A stretch of DNA of 64,000 nucleotides from Cellulosimicrobium protaetiae (GCF_009708005.2 NZ_CP052757.1:3162001-3226000), one strand, 5' to 3'; numbered from the stretch's first letter, positions 32,660 through 43,803 are shown. The notes: generated by a model from the letters alone, not told the origin. Made by a program: numbers and translations.

Positions 32660-33169
32660 GTGAGCCTCTTCCGCGAGACCGCCGACGTCTCCGTCCGCCC
32701 TGCCGTGCCCGGCGACGACGTCGCGATGACCGCGATCCAGGTCGGCGCCTGGCGGTCCTCGCACTCCGAGGTCCTCGGCGACGACGTGCTCGACGCGCTC
32801 GACACCGTCCGGATGCGCGAGCAGTGGGCAGCCGCCGTCTCGTCGCCGCCCGGACCGGGTTTCGGCGTCCTCGTCGCGTGCGCGGGCGCCGACGTCGTCG
32901 GGTTCGCCGCCGTGTCCCCCGGGCAGGTCCTCGCGCTCGAGGTCGACCCGCGGCACCAGCGCGGCGGGCACGGGTCGCGCCTGCTCGCCGCCGCGGTCGA
33001 CCGGCTGCGCCGGGACGGCGCGGAGGAGGTCGTCACGTGGGTGCTCGACGGCGACACCGCGCGCGAGACGTTCCTCGCCGGCGCCGGCCTCGGCCCGGAC
33101 GGACGGGCCCGGACGCTCGCGACCGGCGTGCGCGACGTCGTCGAGCACCGGTGGAGCGCCGAGATCTGA
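32660..33169 (+). CDS. GNAT-family N-acetyltransferase
   Basis: A 169-residue acetyltransferase. The acetyl-CoA pyrophosphate loop is HQRGGHGSRLL, preceded by the strand VLALEVDPR. The N-terminal part (VRPAVPGDDVAMTAIQVGAW) is typical of RimI-like or small-molecule acetylases. The substrate is unknown. TAGGGT (32648-32653) lies exactly six bases before the GTG, suggesting a leaderless mRNA that is independent of azlD. Confidence 0.85.
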   Translation: MSLFRETADVSVRPAVPGDDVAMTAIQVGAWRSSHSEVLGDDVLDALDTVRMREQWAAAVSSPPGPGFGVLVACAGADVVGFAAVSPGQVLALEVDPRHQRGGHGSRLLAAAVDRLRRDGAEEVVTWVLDGDTARETFLAGAGLGPDGRARTLATGVRDVVEHRWSAEI

Positions 33170-33247
33170 CCCCGTGCGACCGTTCGACACGCAGCCGTGA
33201 CACCGCCGTGACCCGCTCGCGCACCTGACCTGCGAGGATCGACCGCC

Positions 33248-33706
33248 ATGGGCATCCTCACCGACTACTTCTCCGCCGCCGACGACGCGCAGGCCGGGAG
33301 CGCGGCCCGTACGGGCCCCAGCAGCCCCGACCCGCTGACGAACCAACCGGTGTTCCCCACGGTCGAGCTCAAGGGGATCGACCCGTTCGTCGTGCTGGGC
33401 ACGCTCGCGGGCCTGCTCACCGACCGACCGTACGCCGAGGCCAAGACCGACCCCCGGCACGGCTCGCTCGTCGCGACCGCCGGTGACGAGGGGCCGTGGG
33501 TCGTGGCGGTCACCGACGCGCTCGTGACCGCGCTCGCCGCGACGACCCCGACCGCCCTCGACGCCGTCGCGGTCCGCTGGGCCGCCACCGAGGAGCTCGA
33601 GGGGTCGGACCCCGCCGACCTCGCCGACGCGCTGCGACGACTCTCCGAGCTGTGCGTCCGCGCAGACGACGCGGGCCACCGGCTCTACTGCTGGACCAGC
33701 CTCTGA
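33248..33706 (+). CDS. Conserved-looking hypothetical protein
   Basis: A 152-residue soluble protein beginning MGILTDYFSAADDAQAG. No known family is recognised. It has the composition of an alpha/beta protein, with WVVAVTDALVTALA and a C-terminal helix-plus-strand ending DDAGHRLYCWTSL. Coding is supported by strong third-position GC bias and a lack of competing frames. AGGA lies 11 bases before the ATG. It stands alone between the GNAT gene and the converging TPR gene. Confidence 0.7.
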   Translation: MGILTDYFSAADDAQAGSAARTGPSSPDPLTNQPVFPTVELKGIDPFVVLGTLAGLLTDRPYAEAKTDPRHGSLVATAGDEGPWVVAVTDALVTALAATTPTALDAVAVRWAATEELEGSDPADLADALRRLSELCVRADDAGHRLYCWTSL

Positions 33707-33778
33707 CCTGCCGAATTGATCCACCGGGCGTGAGGTCGTCCGCGAGGCGGGCTACGTCGTGCGGGGTGGAACGCCCTG

Positions 33779-35298
<1,520 letters not shown>

Positions 35299-36630
35299 TC
35301 AGCCGCCGAACGGTCCGACGCGCACGACGGACCGCGGCCGCGAGGCGAGCTCGCCGGCCAGCTTCTGCACGTCGTCGGCCGTGACCGAACGGATCGCGTC
35401 GAGCGACTCCTCGACGCTCAGGAGCTCGCCGTAGACGAGCTCGGCCTTGCCGAGCCGGCTCATGCGCGAGCCGGAGTCCTCGAGCCCGAGGACCATGCCG
35501 CCGGAGAGCTGGCCGATGCTGCGGTCGAGCTCGGCGCCGGTGATGCCCGCGTCCGCGAGGCGGTCGAGCTCGGAGTGGAGCAGGGCGGTGACCTCGTCGA
35601 CCTTCGACGGCGCGCACCCGGCGTAGAGGCCGAACGTGCCGATGCCGCCGTGACCCGACGCGAACGAGTACGTCGAGTACGCGAGGCCGCGCTTCTCGCG
35701 GATCTCCTGGAACAGGCGCGAGCTCATGCCGCCGCCCAGCACCGCGCTGAGCACGGACAGCGTGAAGCGACGGTCGTCGGTCGCCGACAGTCCCGTGCCG
35801 CCGATGACGACGTTCGCCTGCTCGACGGCCCGGTGGACCGACAGCTCGACACCCGTCGTCCCGACGCCCGCGAGGGCGGGGTCGGCGGGGTCACGTCGCG
35901 CCCGCGGCGCGGCGGCCGCGTCGAGCGACCAGCCGCCGTCGTGCAGCGCCTGGCCCACCTGCGCGACGAGCACGTCGTGGTCGACGCCGCCCGCCGCCGC
36001 GACGACGAGCGTCTCGGGGCGGTAGTGCCACCGGTAGTGCTCCCAGACCGCGTCGCGCGGGACCGCGTTGATCGTGTCCGGGGTGCCGCCGATGGGTCGG
36101 CCGAGCGCGTGCCCGCCGAGCACCGCGGACGCGAACTCCTCGTGCACGACGTCCGAGGGGTCGTCGTCGTTCATCGCGAGCTCTTCGAGGATCACGCCGC
36201 GCTCGGTCTCGAGCTCGTCGGGGTCCAGGCGCGCGGACGTCACCATGTCGGCGACGACGTCGACCGCCATGGGCAGGTCGGCGTCGAGCACGCGCGCGTA
36301 GTAGCACGTGTGCTCCTTGCCGGTCGCGGCGTTGGCCTCGCCGCCGACGGCGTCGAACGCCTCGGCGATGTCCATCGCCGAGCGGCGCGCGGTGCCCTTG
36401 AACAGCAGGTGCTCGAGGAAGTGCGTCGAGCCGAAGTGGCCGTCGGTCTCGTCGCGCGAGCCGACGCCGACCCACGCGCCCATCGTCGCCGAGCGCAGGC
36501 CCGGCATCGACTCGGTGAGCACGCGGACCCCGCCGGGCAGGACGGAGCGACGGATCGTCGCGCCGTCCTGCCCGGCGGTCAGCTCGGCCCCGGCGTCACC
36601 CGCCGGGACGAGCGGAAGGTCCCAGGGCAC
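35299..36630 (-). CDS. M16-family zinc metallopeptidase
   Basis: A 443-residue pitrilysin/insulinase-family protease. The inverted zinc motif HFLEH is at residues 70-74 with a third ligand Glu near 150 (VILEEL). The second half shows the partner domain with GLAYSTYSF, used for substrate binding. Such proteins degrade peptides in the cytosol. It starts one base after the pnp stop (TGAC GTG), so it is co-transcribed with pnp, as in mycobacteria (pepR after gpsI). A strong hairpin follows the gene. Confidence 0.92.
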   Translation of the reverse strand: MPWDLPLVPAGDAGAELTAGQDGATIRRSVLPGGVRVLTESMPGLRSATMGAWVGVGSRDETDGHFGSTHFLEHLLFKGTARRSAMDIAEAFDAVGGEANAATGKEHTCYYARVLDADLPMAVDVVADMVTSARLDPDELETERGVILEELAMNDDDPSDVVHEEFASAVLGGHALGRPIGGTPDTINAVPRDAVWEHYRWHYRPETLVVAAAGGVDHDVLVAQVGQALHDGGWSLDAAAAPRARRDPADPALAGVGTTGVELSVHRAVEQANVVIGGTGLSATDDRRFTLSVLSAVLGGGMSSRLFQEIREKRGLAYSTYSFASGHGGIGTFGLYAGCAPSKVDEVTALLHSELDRLADAGITGAELDRSIGQLSGGMVLGLEDSGSRMSRLGKAELVYGELLSVEESLDAIRSVTADDVQKLAGELASRPRSVVRVGPFGG

Positions 36631-36631
36631 G

Positions 36632-38857
36632 TCAGGCGTCCGCGCCCTCGGTCGCGGGAGCGTCGGCCGGAGCCTCCTCCTCGACCACGGCGTGCAGCGA
36701 GAGCTTGCCGCGCGGGTCGATCTCGCCGATCTCGACCTGAACCTTCTGGCCGATGGACAGCACGTCCTCGACGTTCTCGACGCGCTTGCCGCCCACGAGC
36801 TTGCGGATCTGGCTGATGTGCAGCAGACCGTCCTTGCCCGGGGAGAGCGAGATGAACGCGCCGAACGACGTCGTCTTGACGACCGTGCCGACGAAGCGCT
36901 CGCCGATCTCCGGGACGTGCGGGTTGGCGATCGCGTTGATCGCCGCGCGGGCGGCCTCGGCCGACGGGCCGTCGGTGGCGCCGATGTACACGGTGCCGTC
37001 GTCCTCGATGGAGATGTCCGCGCCCGTCTCCTCCTGGATCTGGTTGATCATCTTGCCCTTGGGGCCGATGACCTCGCCGATCTTGTCGACCGGCACCTTC
37101 ACGGAGATGACGCGCGGGGCGTTCGGGGACATCTCGTCGGGCACGTCGATGGCCTCGGCGAGCACGTCGAGGATCGTCAGGCGCGCGTCGCGCGCCTGGG
37201 TCAGCGCACCGGCGAGCACCGAGGCGGGGATGCCGTCGAGCTTGGTGTCGAGCTGGATGGCCGTGACGAACTCGCGGGTACCGGCGACCTTGAAGTCCAT
37301 GTCGCCGAACGCGTCCTCGGCACCGAGGATGTCGGTGAGCGCGGCGTAGCGCGTCTCACCGTCCACGGTGTCGGAGATGAGGCCCATCGCGATGCCCGCG
37401 ACGGGGGCGCGCAGCGGCACGCCGGCGTTGAGGAGCGAGAGCGTCGAGGCGCACACGGAGCCCATGGACGTCGAGCCGTTGGAGCCGAGGGCCTCGGACA
37501 CCTGACGGATCGCGTACGGGAACTCCTCGCGGCTCGGGAGCACCGGCACGAGCGCGCGCTCCGCGAGCGCACCGTGGCCGATCTCGCGGCGCTTCGGGCT
37601 GCCCACGCGGCCGGTCTCACCGGTCGAGTAGGGCGGGAAGTTGTAGTTGTGCATGTAGCGCTTGCGCGTCTCCGGACCGAGCGAGTCGATCTGCTGCTCC
37701 ATGCGGAGCATGTTCAGCGTGGTGACGCCCATGATCTGGGTCTCGCCACGCTCGAAGAGCGCGGAGCCGTGCACGCGCGGGAGCACCTCGACCTCGGCCG
37801 AGAGCGTGCGGATGTCCGCGAGCCCACGGCCGTCGATACGCACGCCCTCGGTGAGGACGCGCTGGCGCACGAGCTTCTTCTGGAGCGAGCGGTACGCGGC
37901 GGAGAGCTCCTTCTCGCGGCCGTCGAACCCGGCCTGGAGCTTGCCGACCATCTCGTTCTTGATCTCGTCGAGACGGTTCTCGCGGTCCTGCTTGTCCGCG
38001 ATGGCGAGCGCCGCGCGCAGGTCGGTGGAGACCTCGGCCTCGACCGCGGCGAACGCGTCGTCCTGGTAGTCCAGGAAGACCGGGTACTCCTTGACCGGCT
38101 TCGCGGCCTGGGCGGCGAGCGCCGACTGCGCGTCGCACAGCGCCTTGATGAACGGCTTGGCCGCCTCGATGCCCTCGGCGACGACCTCCTCGGTCGGCGC
38201 GCCGACGCCCTCGTCCTTGACGAGGCCCCAGGCACCGTCGGTGGCCTCGGCCTCGATCATCGCGATCGCGACGTCGTCACCGACGACGCGCCCGGCCACG
38301 ACCATGTCGAAGACCGCGCGCTCCTTGTCGGAGTACTTGGGGAACGCGACCCACTGGCCGTCGACGAGCGCGATGCGGACCGCGCCGACCGGGCCGGAGA
38401 AGGGCAGGCCGGAGATCTGCGTCGACGCCGAGGCGGCGTTGATCGCGAGCGTGTCGTACGCGTCGTCCGGGTGGAGCGCGAGGACCGTGATGACGACCTG
38501 GACCTCGTTGCGCAGGCCCTTGACGAACAGCGGGCGCAGCGGGCGGTCGATGAGGCGGCACGCGAGGATCGCGTCCGTCGAGGGGCGACCCTCGCGGCGG
38601 AAGAACGAGCCGGGGATGCGGCCCGCGGCGTACATGCGCTCCTCGACGTCCACCGTCAGCGGGAAGAAGTCGAACTGGTCCTTGGGGTGCTTGCCGGCCG
38701 TGGTGGCCGACAGGAGCATGGTCTCGTCGTCGAGGTACGCGGCGACGGAGCCGGCGGCCTGACGGGCGAGGCGCCCGGTCTCGAACCGGACGGTGCGGGT
38801 GCCGAAGCGACCGTTGTCGATCGTGGCCTCGGCGAACTGGATCTCGGGACCCTCCAC
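36632..38857 (-). CDS. pnp: Polyribonucleotide nucleotidyltransferase
   Basis: A 741-residue PNPase that degrades RNA 3'-5' with phosphate and can add tails in reverse. Two RNase PH domains are seen (second core with [19 protein letters not shown] and [11 protein letters not shown]), then KH ([15 protein letters not shown]) and S1 ([20 protein letters not shown]) RNA-binding domains. The GTG at 38857 follows GGGAGGGCACCC, and the family start [13 protein letters not shown] fits it. The gene continues into the M16 peptidase. rpsO lies upstream but is separated by a strong terminator, so pnp needs its own promoter. Confidence 0.97.
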   Translation of the reverse strand: MEGPEIQFAEATIDNGRFGTRTVRFETGRLARQAAGSVAAYLDDETMLLSATTAGKHPKDQFDFFPLTVDVEERMYAAGRIPGSFFRREGRPSTDAILACRLIDRPLRPLFVKGLRNEVQVVITVLALHPDDAYDTLAINAASASTQISGLPFSGPVGAVRIALVDGQWVAFPKYSDKERAVFDMVVAGRVVGDDVAIAMIEAEATDGAWGLVKDEGVGAPTEEVVAEGIEAAKPFIKALCDAQSALAAQAAKPVKEYPVFLDYQDDAFAAVEAEVSTDLRAALAIADKQDRENRLDEIKNEMVGKLQAGFDGREKELSAAYRSLQKKLVRQRVLTEGVRIDGRGLADIRTLSAEVEVLPRVHGSALFERGETQIMGVTTLNMLRMEQQIDSLGPETRKRYMHNYNFPPYSTGETGRVGSPKRREIGHGALAERALVPVLPSREEFPYAIRQVSEALGSNGSTSMGSVCASTLSLLNAGVPLRAPVAGIAMGLISDTVDGETRYAALTDILGAEDAFGDMDFKVAGTREFVTAIQLDTKLDGIPASVLAGALTQARDARLTILDVLAEAIDVPDEMSPNAPRVISVKVPVDKIGEVIGPKGKMINQIQEETGADISIEDDGTVYIGATDGPSAEAARAAINAIANPHVPEIGERFVGTVVKTTSFGAFISLSPGKDGLLHISQIRKLVGGKRVENVEDVLSIGQKVQVEIGEIDPRGKLSLHAVVEEEAPADAPATEGADA

Positions 38858-39128
38858 GGGTGCCCTCCCTTTCTCGAAGCGCCGCCCGGGTAGCCCTGTC
38901 GAGGGTTCCGGTCCGTGCCCCGGCGCGCGTGGCGCAGGGGCTCCGGTCGCACTCGACGCTCGGCGGTCTTCGATCGAGGTCCACGGCGGTTCCCGCACGG
39001 CCCCGTCCGAGACGGGACCGCGGGGGTCCGTGAGCCACTACCGAGGACCGAACGAGAGGCCGGCGGCGCGGTGTGGGTGGTGTCGGCTGCAGGTGTCAGC
39101 CGTGGTGTGACAGGTACATCACACCAGA
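38858..39128. other. Leader/intergenic region between rpsO terminator and pnp
   Basis: No gene is supported here. It must contain the pnp promoter; candidate -10 elements such as TAGTGG on the minus strand (39047-39042) are weak. A short CCGTC/GACGG pairing near 39003-39014 is visible. In enterobacteria the pnp leader is a target of self-control, but no comparable long stem is seen. Confidence 0.35.
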
Positions 39129-39158
39129 CCAGCCCGGTCCCCGCAGGGACCGGGCTGG
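39129..39158 (-). terminator. rpsO terminator
   Basis: A perfect 12-base-pair stem (39129-39140 with 39147-39158) and six-base loop CCGCAG starts 10 bases after the rpsO stop. The sequence beyond it on the minus strand is moderately T-rich (TCTGGTGTGATGT). Confidence 0.85.
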
Positions 39159-39168
39159 CGGTGTCGTG

Positions 39169-39438
39169 TCAGCGACGCAGACCGAGGCGCTCGATGAGGC
39201 TGCGGTAGCGGTTGATGTCGACCTTCTGCAGGTAGCCGAGCAGGCGACGGCGCTGGCCGACGAGGAGGAGCAGACCACGACGGCTGTGGTGGTCGTGCTT
39301 GTGCTCCTTGAGGTGCTCGGTGAGGTCCTTGATGCGCTGCGTGAGGAGCGCGACCTGGACCTCGGGCGAACCGGTGTCGCCCTCGCTCGTCGCGTACTCG
39401 GTCATGATGCGCTGCTTCGTGGCAGTGTCGAGCGGCAC
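39169..39438 (-). CDS. rpsO: 30S ribosomal protein S15
   Basis: The 89-residue protein is a full-length S15: [16 protein letters not shown], the rRNA-binding block [17 protein letters not shown], and [20 protein letters not shown]. It binds the 16S central domain early in 30S assembly. The GTG start has a near-ideal AAGGAGAACC before it. A leader of about 80 bases lies between the likely promoter and the start. A strong hairpin ends the unit before pnp. Confidence 0.98.
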   Translation of the reverse strand: MPLDTATKQRIMTEYATSEGDTGSPEVQVALLTQRIKDLTEHLKEHKHDHHSRRGLLLLVGQRRRLLGYLQKVDINRYRSLIERLGLRR

Positions 39439-39522
39439 GGTTCTCCTTCGGGTTCGTTGCGCGGCGCGCCGGGACGATGCTCCCGGGCTCTCTGGGTCCG
39501 CGGCCGGTCAGACGGCGCATCC

Positions 39523-39531
39523 ATCTTACCA
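39523..39531 (-). promoter_or_regulatory. Extended -10 promoter of rpsO
   Basis: On the minus strand the bases read TGGTAAGAT: a -10 hexamer TAAGAT with the TGN extension. It would start transcription near 39516, about 78 bases before the rpsO GTG. Confidence 0.55.
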
Positions 39532-39603
39532 GGTGGACGCGCCGCCTCGTCCGGCCGCGATCCGCGCGACTCCCGGATCCCGTGCGCTCGCGGCCGCCGG
39601 GCG

Positions 39604-41562
39604 TCAGGGGGCGCCGTCGTGCCCCGCCGTCCCGTCGGCGCGGAACCGCCCCGCCGCGTCCGGCAGCACCCCGGCGAACCGGAGCAGGTCCGGGAGCGTG
39701 AGGACGAGCGAGCCGTCCTCGAAGTGCACCCCCTGCGCGGGCGTCCAGTGGTTGCTCGCCCGGACGTAGGACGTGTCGTCCTGGCGGAGCAGGTAGACGA
39801 ACGTCTCGGCGAGCACGCGGCTGCCGACCTCGCCCAGGAAGCTCCCGTCGCCCTGAAGCTCGGCCTCCTTGAGGACGTAGTACCACAGCGGGGTGCCGCC
39901 GTGGTCGCCGTCCCGCAGGGTCGCGAGCGCCTGCTTCACGTCCTCCCCGGCGCGGTCCTCGAGCTGGGCCGGGGTGAGCGGCGTGACGCCGAGAGACGTC
40001 GCGACGGCCTCGCCGGTGGGCAGCGCGAGCATGTACCCGCGCAGCAGGTTGCGTTGCGCGAGCTGCCTCTGCAGCGCGCTGGCGACGAGCTGAGCCTGCG
40101 TGTGCGCGGGCGGCTCGGGCGGCAGCGCACCCTCCTTGACCAGGTCGCCGAGGCTCGGCGCGAGGAAGGTGTCGATCTTCTCCGCGGCCCGGAACGGCGA
40201 GGGATCGCCCTTGTCGACGAACCGGGCCCACTCGATCGGCCAGTTCGACGGCAGCGCGGGATTGCCCGCCGGCCCGGGGCGCAGGCTGCCGCCGTTCCCC
40301 GTGAACTCGAAGAGCTGGACGAGGCTCGCGTTCCGGGGCGGCGGGCCGGTGAAGTTGACGTTGTAGTCGTACGTGTCCCGGATCATCGAGTGGCCGAACC
40401 GGAACGCCGCGACGGCGAACTCGAGCGGCATCGAGACCGGGTAGCGGGGCCGGAAGAACGACGTGTCGCGCAGGAGCGTCGCGTCCAGGACGCCCGGCTT
40501 GGTGAGCGTACGCAGGTAGTCGTTGACCACGAGCCACTGGTAGTGCCAGCGCACGAGCTGGCTCGCACGCTCGAAGACACCGCGTTCCCCGCCGGTGTGG
40601 CGCGTCCACGGATCGAACTCGTCCACCCAGTCCACGACGGCGTTGTGGAACCGGATCATCGCGAGGTGGAACTGGGCCACGACGAGGTTCTCGTCGTTGC
40701 GCCCGTCCGGGACGAGCGGCGCGCCCTGCGCGTCGCGCGGCAGGTCGCGCTGCGCGTCGCCGCCTGGCTCGACGAGGGAGAACGACGGGCCTCCCGGGAT
40801 CACGAGCGCCTCGGTCGAGATGCGCCCGAGGCGGAGCTTGGCGGACCCCGGGACGTAGGACGCCTCGCTGCGCGTGGACCCGAGGCCCGGCTCCCCCTCG
40901 AACACGGGCCCGCTGCCGTACAGCGAGTCGAGGTTGAGCGCGGGGTGGCGCCCGTTGTGGAGCGAGCGCACCACGACCCGTGGTGCGAACACCTGGAACG
41001 GATCGGCGTCGACGTCGCCGAGCGCCTGGTCCCCGTCGCGGCCGGACGTGGTGTCCGGGCCGTTCGTGTTGAGCGTGATGTCGTGGTCGATGAACTGGCC
41101 CCAGTACGTGTACACCGCCGGGACGTTCGAGTTGAGGTCGCGCGGGGGCTGTCCCTGCGGCACGACCGGCCGGGCCACCATCGAGGCCCCGAGCGCCTTC
41201 AGGGCCTCCACGGTGCTCGCGGTCGCGCCGTCGTCCACCGGCAGGTGGAACGCGGGGAAGCTCTCCGCGAGCTCCGGGAACAGGTAGTCGAACGCGGTCG
41301 TGGAGTCGTAGCGGTGCAGTGCGTGGTCCCGGGCGACCGCGGCCTCGGCCGCGGGCAGGAGCGGGGCGTTCGACTCCGCGGGGTCCACGACCGCGTCGGT
41401 GGCGGGCCCGTCGGGCGCGACGGCCGATCCGTGGCCGACGCTGCGGACCGTCCGTCCGATCGGGGTGGACGCCTGGTCGACCGCGTCGGGAGCGACGTCG
41501 TCGACCACCGTCTCGGCGACGGTCCCGGCGCCGGGTGCCGCCGTGTGCTGCTGAGCCTCCAT
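39604..41562 (-). CDS. Animal-type haem peroxidase (peroxidase-cyclooxygenase superfamily)
   Basis: A 652-residue member of the peroxidase-cyclooxygenase superfamily. The distal histidine is H160 in WGQFIDHDI with the calcium-site Asp161; the block DGRNDENLVVAQFHLAMIRFHN (quoted in part: DENLVVAQFHLAMIRFHN) and proximal H391 in FRFGHSMIRD follow. The bacterial subgroup uses peroxide to oxidise halides or organic substrates, and some are proposed defence enzymes. No signal peptide is visible; the first 70 residues are acidic and disordered. The ATG is preceded by AGAGAGGCAGAG. It lies downstream of a two-component system that is likely to sense haem, which fits a haem enzyme, but an independent promoter is probable. 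Such genes are scattered among bacteria, so horizontal gain is possible. Confidence 0.85.
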   Translation of the reverse strand: MEAQQHTAAPGAGTVAETVVDDVAPDAVDQASTPIGRTVRSVGHGSAVAPDGPATDAVVDPAESNAPLLPAAEAAVARDHALHRYDSTTAFDYLFPELAESFPAFHLPVDDGATASTVEALKALGASMVARPVVPQGQPPRDLNSNVPAVYTYWGQFIDHDITLNTNGPDTTSGRDGDQALGDVDADPFQVFAPRVVVRSLHNGRHPALNLDSLYGSGPVFEGEPGLGSTRSEASYVPGSAKLRLGRISTEALVIPGGPSFSLVEPGGDAQRDLPRDAQGAPLVPDGRNDENLVVAQFHLAMIRFHNAVVDWVDEFDPWTRHTGGERGVFERASQLVRWHYQWLVVNDYLRTLTKPGVLDATLLRDTSFFRPRYPVSMPLEFAVAAFRFGHSMIRDTYDYNVNFTGPPPRNASLVQLFEFTGNGGSLRPGPAGNPALPSNWPIEWARFVDKGDPSPFRAAEKIDTFLAPSLGDLVKEGALPPEPPAHTQAQLVASALQRQLAQRNLLRGYMLALPTGEAVATSLGVTPLTPAQLEDRAGEDVKQALATLRDGDHGGTPLWYYVLKEAELQGDGSFLGEVGSRVLAETFVYLLRQDDTSYVRASNHWTPAQGVHFEDGSLVLTLPDLLRFAGVLPDAAGRFRADGTAGHDGAP

Positions 41563-41612
41563 GGCTCTGCCTCTCTGTGGGAGGTCGTCGTGCGGCCGCC
41601 GCGGCGGACCGC

Positions 41613-41640
41613 CGAGCGCTCCCGCGGGCGCGAGCGCTCG
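41613..41640. terminator. Hairpin between response-regulator and peroxidase genes
   Basis: CGAGCGCTC (41613-41621) pairs with GAGCGCTCG (41632-41640) over a 10-base loop in the 236-base gap. It lies 160 bases past the regulator stop and 50 bases before the peroxidase start, so it may be a terminator or part of the peroxidase leader. Confidence 0.4.
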
Positions 41641-41798
41641 CGCGGGGGCGTGTGCGACCGCCCCCTGGACTGCGGCCCGGGGATCGTGCGGCCGCGACGG
41701 ACGCCGTGCACGACGGCGCCGCTCACCCGGAGGGAGGGGCGCCGGCCGGTCCCGTGACACCCGGTCGCCCCAGGACGTCGGGACGGGCCCGGCGCCGG

Positions 41799-42437
41799 TC
41801 ACCCGCGCAGGAGGCCGCGGCGCCGCGCCTCGGCGACCGCGGCCGTGCGCGAGGGCGCGCCGAGCTTGTCGTAGACGTGGACGAGGTGGGTCTTCACGGT
41901 CGCGCGGGACAGGAACAGCTCGCGGGCGATCTCGTCGTTGGTGCGTCCCTCGGCGACGAGCGCGAGCACCTCGAGCTCGCGCGCGGTGAGCGCCGTGCCG
42001 GGGCTGCGCAGGCGGCCGAGGAGCCGTCGCTGGACCGCGGGGCCGAGCGCGACCTCGCCCGCAGCGGCGGCACGCACGGCGGCCACGAGCTCGTGCGTCG
42101 GGGCGTCCTTGAGGAGGTAGCCGCGCGCGCCCGCCTCGACCGCCGCGAGGATGTCGGCGTCGGCGTCGTACGTCGTCACGACGAGCACGGCCGGGCCGTC
42201 GGTCGCGACGATCTCCCGGACCGCGTCGACACCCCCGAGCCGACCCGGGCCGAACTGCAGGTCGAGCAGCACGACGTCGGCGCGCAGCCCGGCGCGAAGG
42301 CGCGCGAGGAGCTCCTCGGCCGAGCCGACCTCGGCGACGACGCGCACGTCCGGCTCGGCCTCGAGCACCGCGCGCAGGCCCGTGCGCACGACCGGGTGGT
42401 CGTCCGCGAGCACGACGTCGACGCTCGGACCGGTCAT
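41799..42437 (-). CDS. LuxR/NarL-type response regulator, ChrA-like
   Basis: A 212-residue regulator. The receiver has acidic pocket D12-D13, phospho-acceptor D59 in VVLLDLQFG, and the conserved Lys in YLLKDA. The C-terminal LuxR helix-turn-helix reads LTARELEVLALVAEGRTNDEIA. The ATG overlaps the stop of the upstream kinase, so the pair is coupled. In corynebacteria the haem-responsive regulators ChrA and HrrA belong to this family, and the divergent exporter genes here match that layout; the haem link is an inference from context. Confidence 0.88.
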   Translation of the reverse strand: MTGPSVDVVLADDHPVVRTGLRAVLEAEPDVRVVAEVGSAEELLARLRAGLRADVVLLDLQFGPGRLGGVDAVREIVATDGPAVLVVTTYDADADILAAVEAGARGYLLKDAPTHELVAAVRAAAAGEVALGPAVQRRLLGRLRSPGTALTARELEVLALVAEGRTNDEIARELFLSRATVKTHLVHVYDKLGAPSRTAAVAEARRRGLLRG

Positions 42438-43750
42438 CGCCCCTCCTCGTCCTCGGCGCGCGCGAGCGGCACCCAGGCAGCGACCGCCGTGCCCGCGCCC
42501 GGCGCGGACTCCACGGACAGCGTGCCGCCGAGCTCCGCGAGCCGCGCGCGCATGGCCACGAGACCGAACCCACCCACGGTCCCGCCCGGCCCGTCCTCGG
42601 CCGGCTCGGCGAGACCGTCCGGGTCGAAGCCGCGACCGTCGTCGACCACGTCCAGGGCCACCGCCTCCTCCCCCGGCGCCGCGCCCGCCAGAAAGCTCAG
42701 CGTGACCGCGGCGCGCGACGCGTCCGCGTGCCGCTCGACGTTGGCGAGCGCGGACTGGGCGACGCGCAGCAGCGCGGTCTCGACGTCCGTCGGCAGCGGC
42801 ACGGGGTCGCCGCTCACCTGCACGACGACCTCCGGGCCGGCGCCGGTGGCGCGCCCCGAGGTGCGGGCCGCGACCCGGCGCAGCGCGTCGACGAGGTTCG
42901 ACGACGCGAGGTCGGCGGGCGCCAGCGCGCGCACGACGCGGCGTGCCTCGGCGAGGTTGTGCCGCGCGACCTCCCGCGTCTGCTCGACGTACCCGCGCGC
43001 GGTGCCGACATCGCCGGCGTCGAGCGCGGTCCGGGCGGCGCGCAGGAGCAGCTCGGCCGAGGAGAACCCCTGGGCGAGCGTGTCGTGGATCTCGCGCGCG
43101 AGGCGTTCGCGCTCGCCCGCGACCGCCCGCTCACGCTCGGACGTGGCGAGCTCGTCGCGCGTGCGGACGAGCTCGTCCAGGGTCCGCTGGCGCTCCTGCG
43201 ACTCGCGCACGACCGCCTCGAGCGCGAGCACGACGACGACCGCGACCGCCCCGCCGATCGCGGGGCCGAGCACGAACGGCACCGCGACGCTCTCCGTGGC
43301 GGCCCACATGACCGCGACCACGAGGAGCACGACCGCGGCGACCGCGACCGGGCCGCGGCGCGGACCGAGCACGTGCATCGCGACGAACATCAGGGGGAAC
43401 GCGACCCACACCGCCGTGACGGAGACCAGGCACAGCGCGACCCACAGCACGACGAGCCCGGTCACCCACGCACCCGCGGGCCACCACGCGCCGCGGGGCG
43501 CCCGCACGTCGTCCGGGAGCGGCAGGCGGCGTCGGCCCAGGACGTAGAGCGCGAGCAGCGCGGCACCCACCCCGAGGGCGACGACGGCGCGCACCGTGCC
43601 GCTGGTCAGGGCGACGGCGAGGGAGAGCGCGAGCAGGCCGACGAGGAGGACGTCGAGGCCCCGCCGCAGCCACCGGGTGGCCGCCGGCACGACGCGTGCG
43701 CCGTGCCCGCCGGGCACGGCGACAGGGGTCGGGGGCGCGGCCGGGGTCAC
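42434..43750 (-). CDS. Sensor histidine kinase, ChrS-like
   Basis: A 438-residue HisKA_3-type kinase. Residues about 30-180 form five to six membrane helices with almost no extracytoplasmic loop, as in kinases that sense within the membrane such as the haem sensors ChrS/HrrS. The phospho-acceptor is H222 in REIHDTLAQG, and the ATPase has VERHADAS (N-box), DDGRGFDPDG and GGFGLVAMRARL. The GTG at 43750 lies six bases after TAGGGT, so the mRNA is leaderless, and a 22-base near-palindrome overlaps its -35. It is divergent from a permease/ATPase exporter. Confidence 0.88.
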   Translation of the reverse strand: MTPAAPPTPVAVPGGHGARVVPAATRWLRRGLDVLLVGLLALSLAVALTSGTVRAVVALGVGAALLALYVLGRRRLPLPDDVRAPRGAWWPAGAWVTGLVVLWVALCLVSVTAVWVAFPLMFVAMHVLGPRRGPVAVAAVVLLVVAVMWAATESVAVPFVLGPAIGGAVAVVVVLALEAVVRESQERQRTLDELVRTRDELATSERERAVAGERERLAREIHDTLAQGFSSAELLLRAARTALDAGDVGTARGYVEQTREVARHNLAEARRVVRALAPADLASSNLVDALRRVAARTSGRATGAGPEVVVQVSGDPVPLPTDVETALLRVAQSALANVERHADASRAAVTLSFLAGAAPGEEAVALDVVDDGRGFDPDGLAEPAEDGPGGTVGGFGLVAMRARLAELGGTLSVESAPGAGTAVAAWVPLARAEDEEGR

Positions 43751-43781
43751 GCCGTCACCCTAGCGACGCCGCCCCCGGCCG

Positions 43782-43803
43782 GCATCGTCCGAACGGTCGA
43801 TGC
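43782..43803. promoter_or_regulatory. 22-base near-palindrome at the sensor-kinase promoter
   Basis: GCATCG-T-CC-GAAC-GG-T-CGATGC reads the same on both strands except for the T/T positions and the central four bases. It covers the expected -35 of the kinase gene, whose -10 TAGGGT is at 43762-43757. Confidence 0.55.

Noticed and set aside
36308-38893. Long open frame opposite pnp, and similar ones opposite rnj (26176-28065), infB (51520-54075) and miaB (2134-3903)
   Set aside because: Each mirrors a well-identified gene and has the Arg/His/Val/Asp-biased composition of an antisense frame with no known domain.
38858-39128. Small RNA or RNase III-type pnp leader hairpin
   Set aside because: Only short, unconvincing pairings are present and no promoter-terminator pair for an RNA was found.
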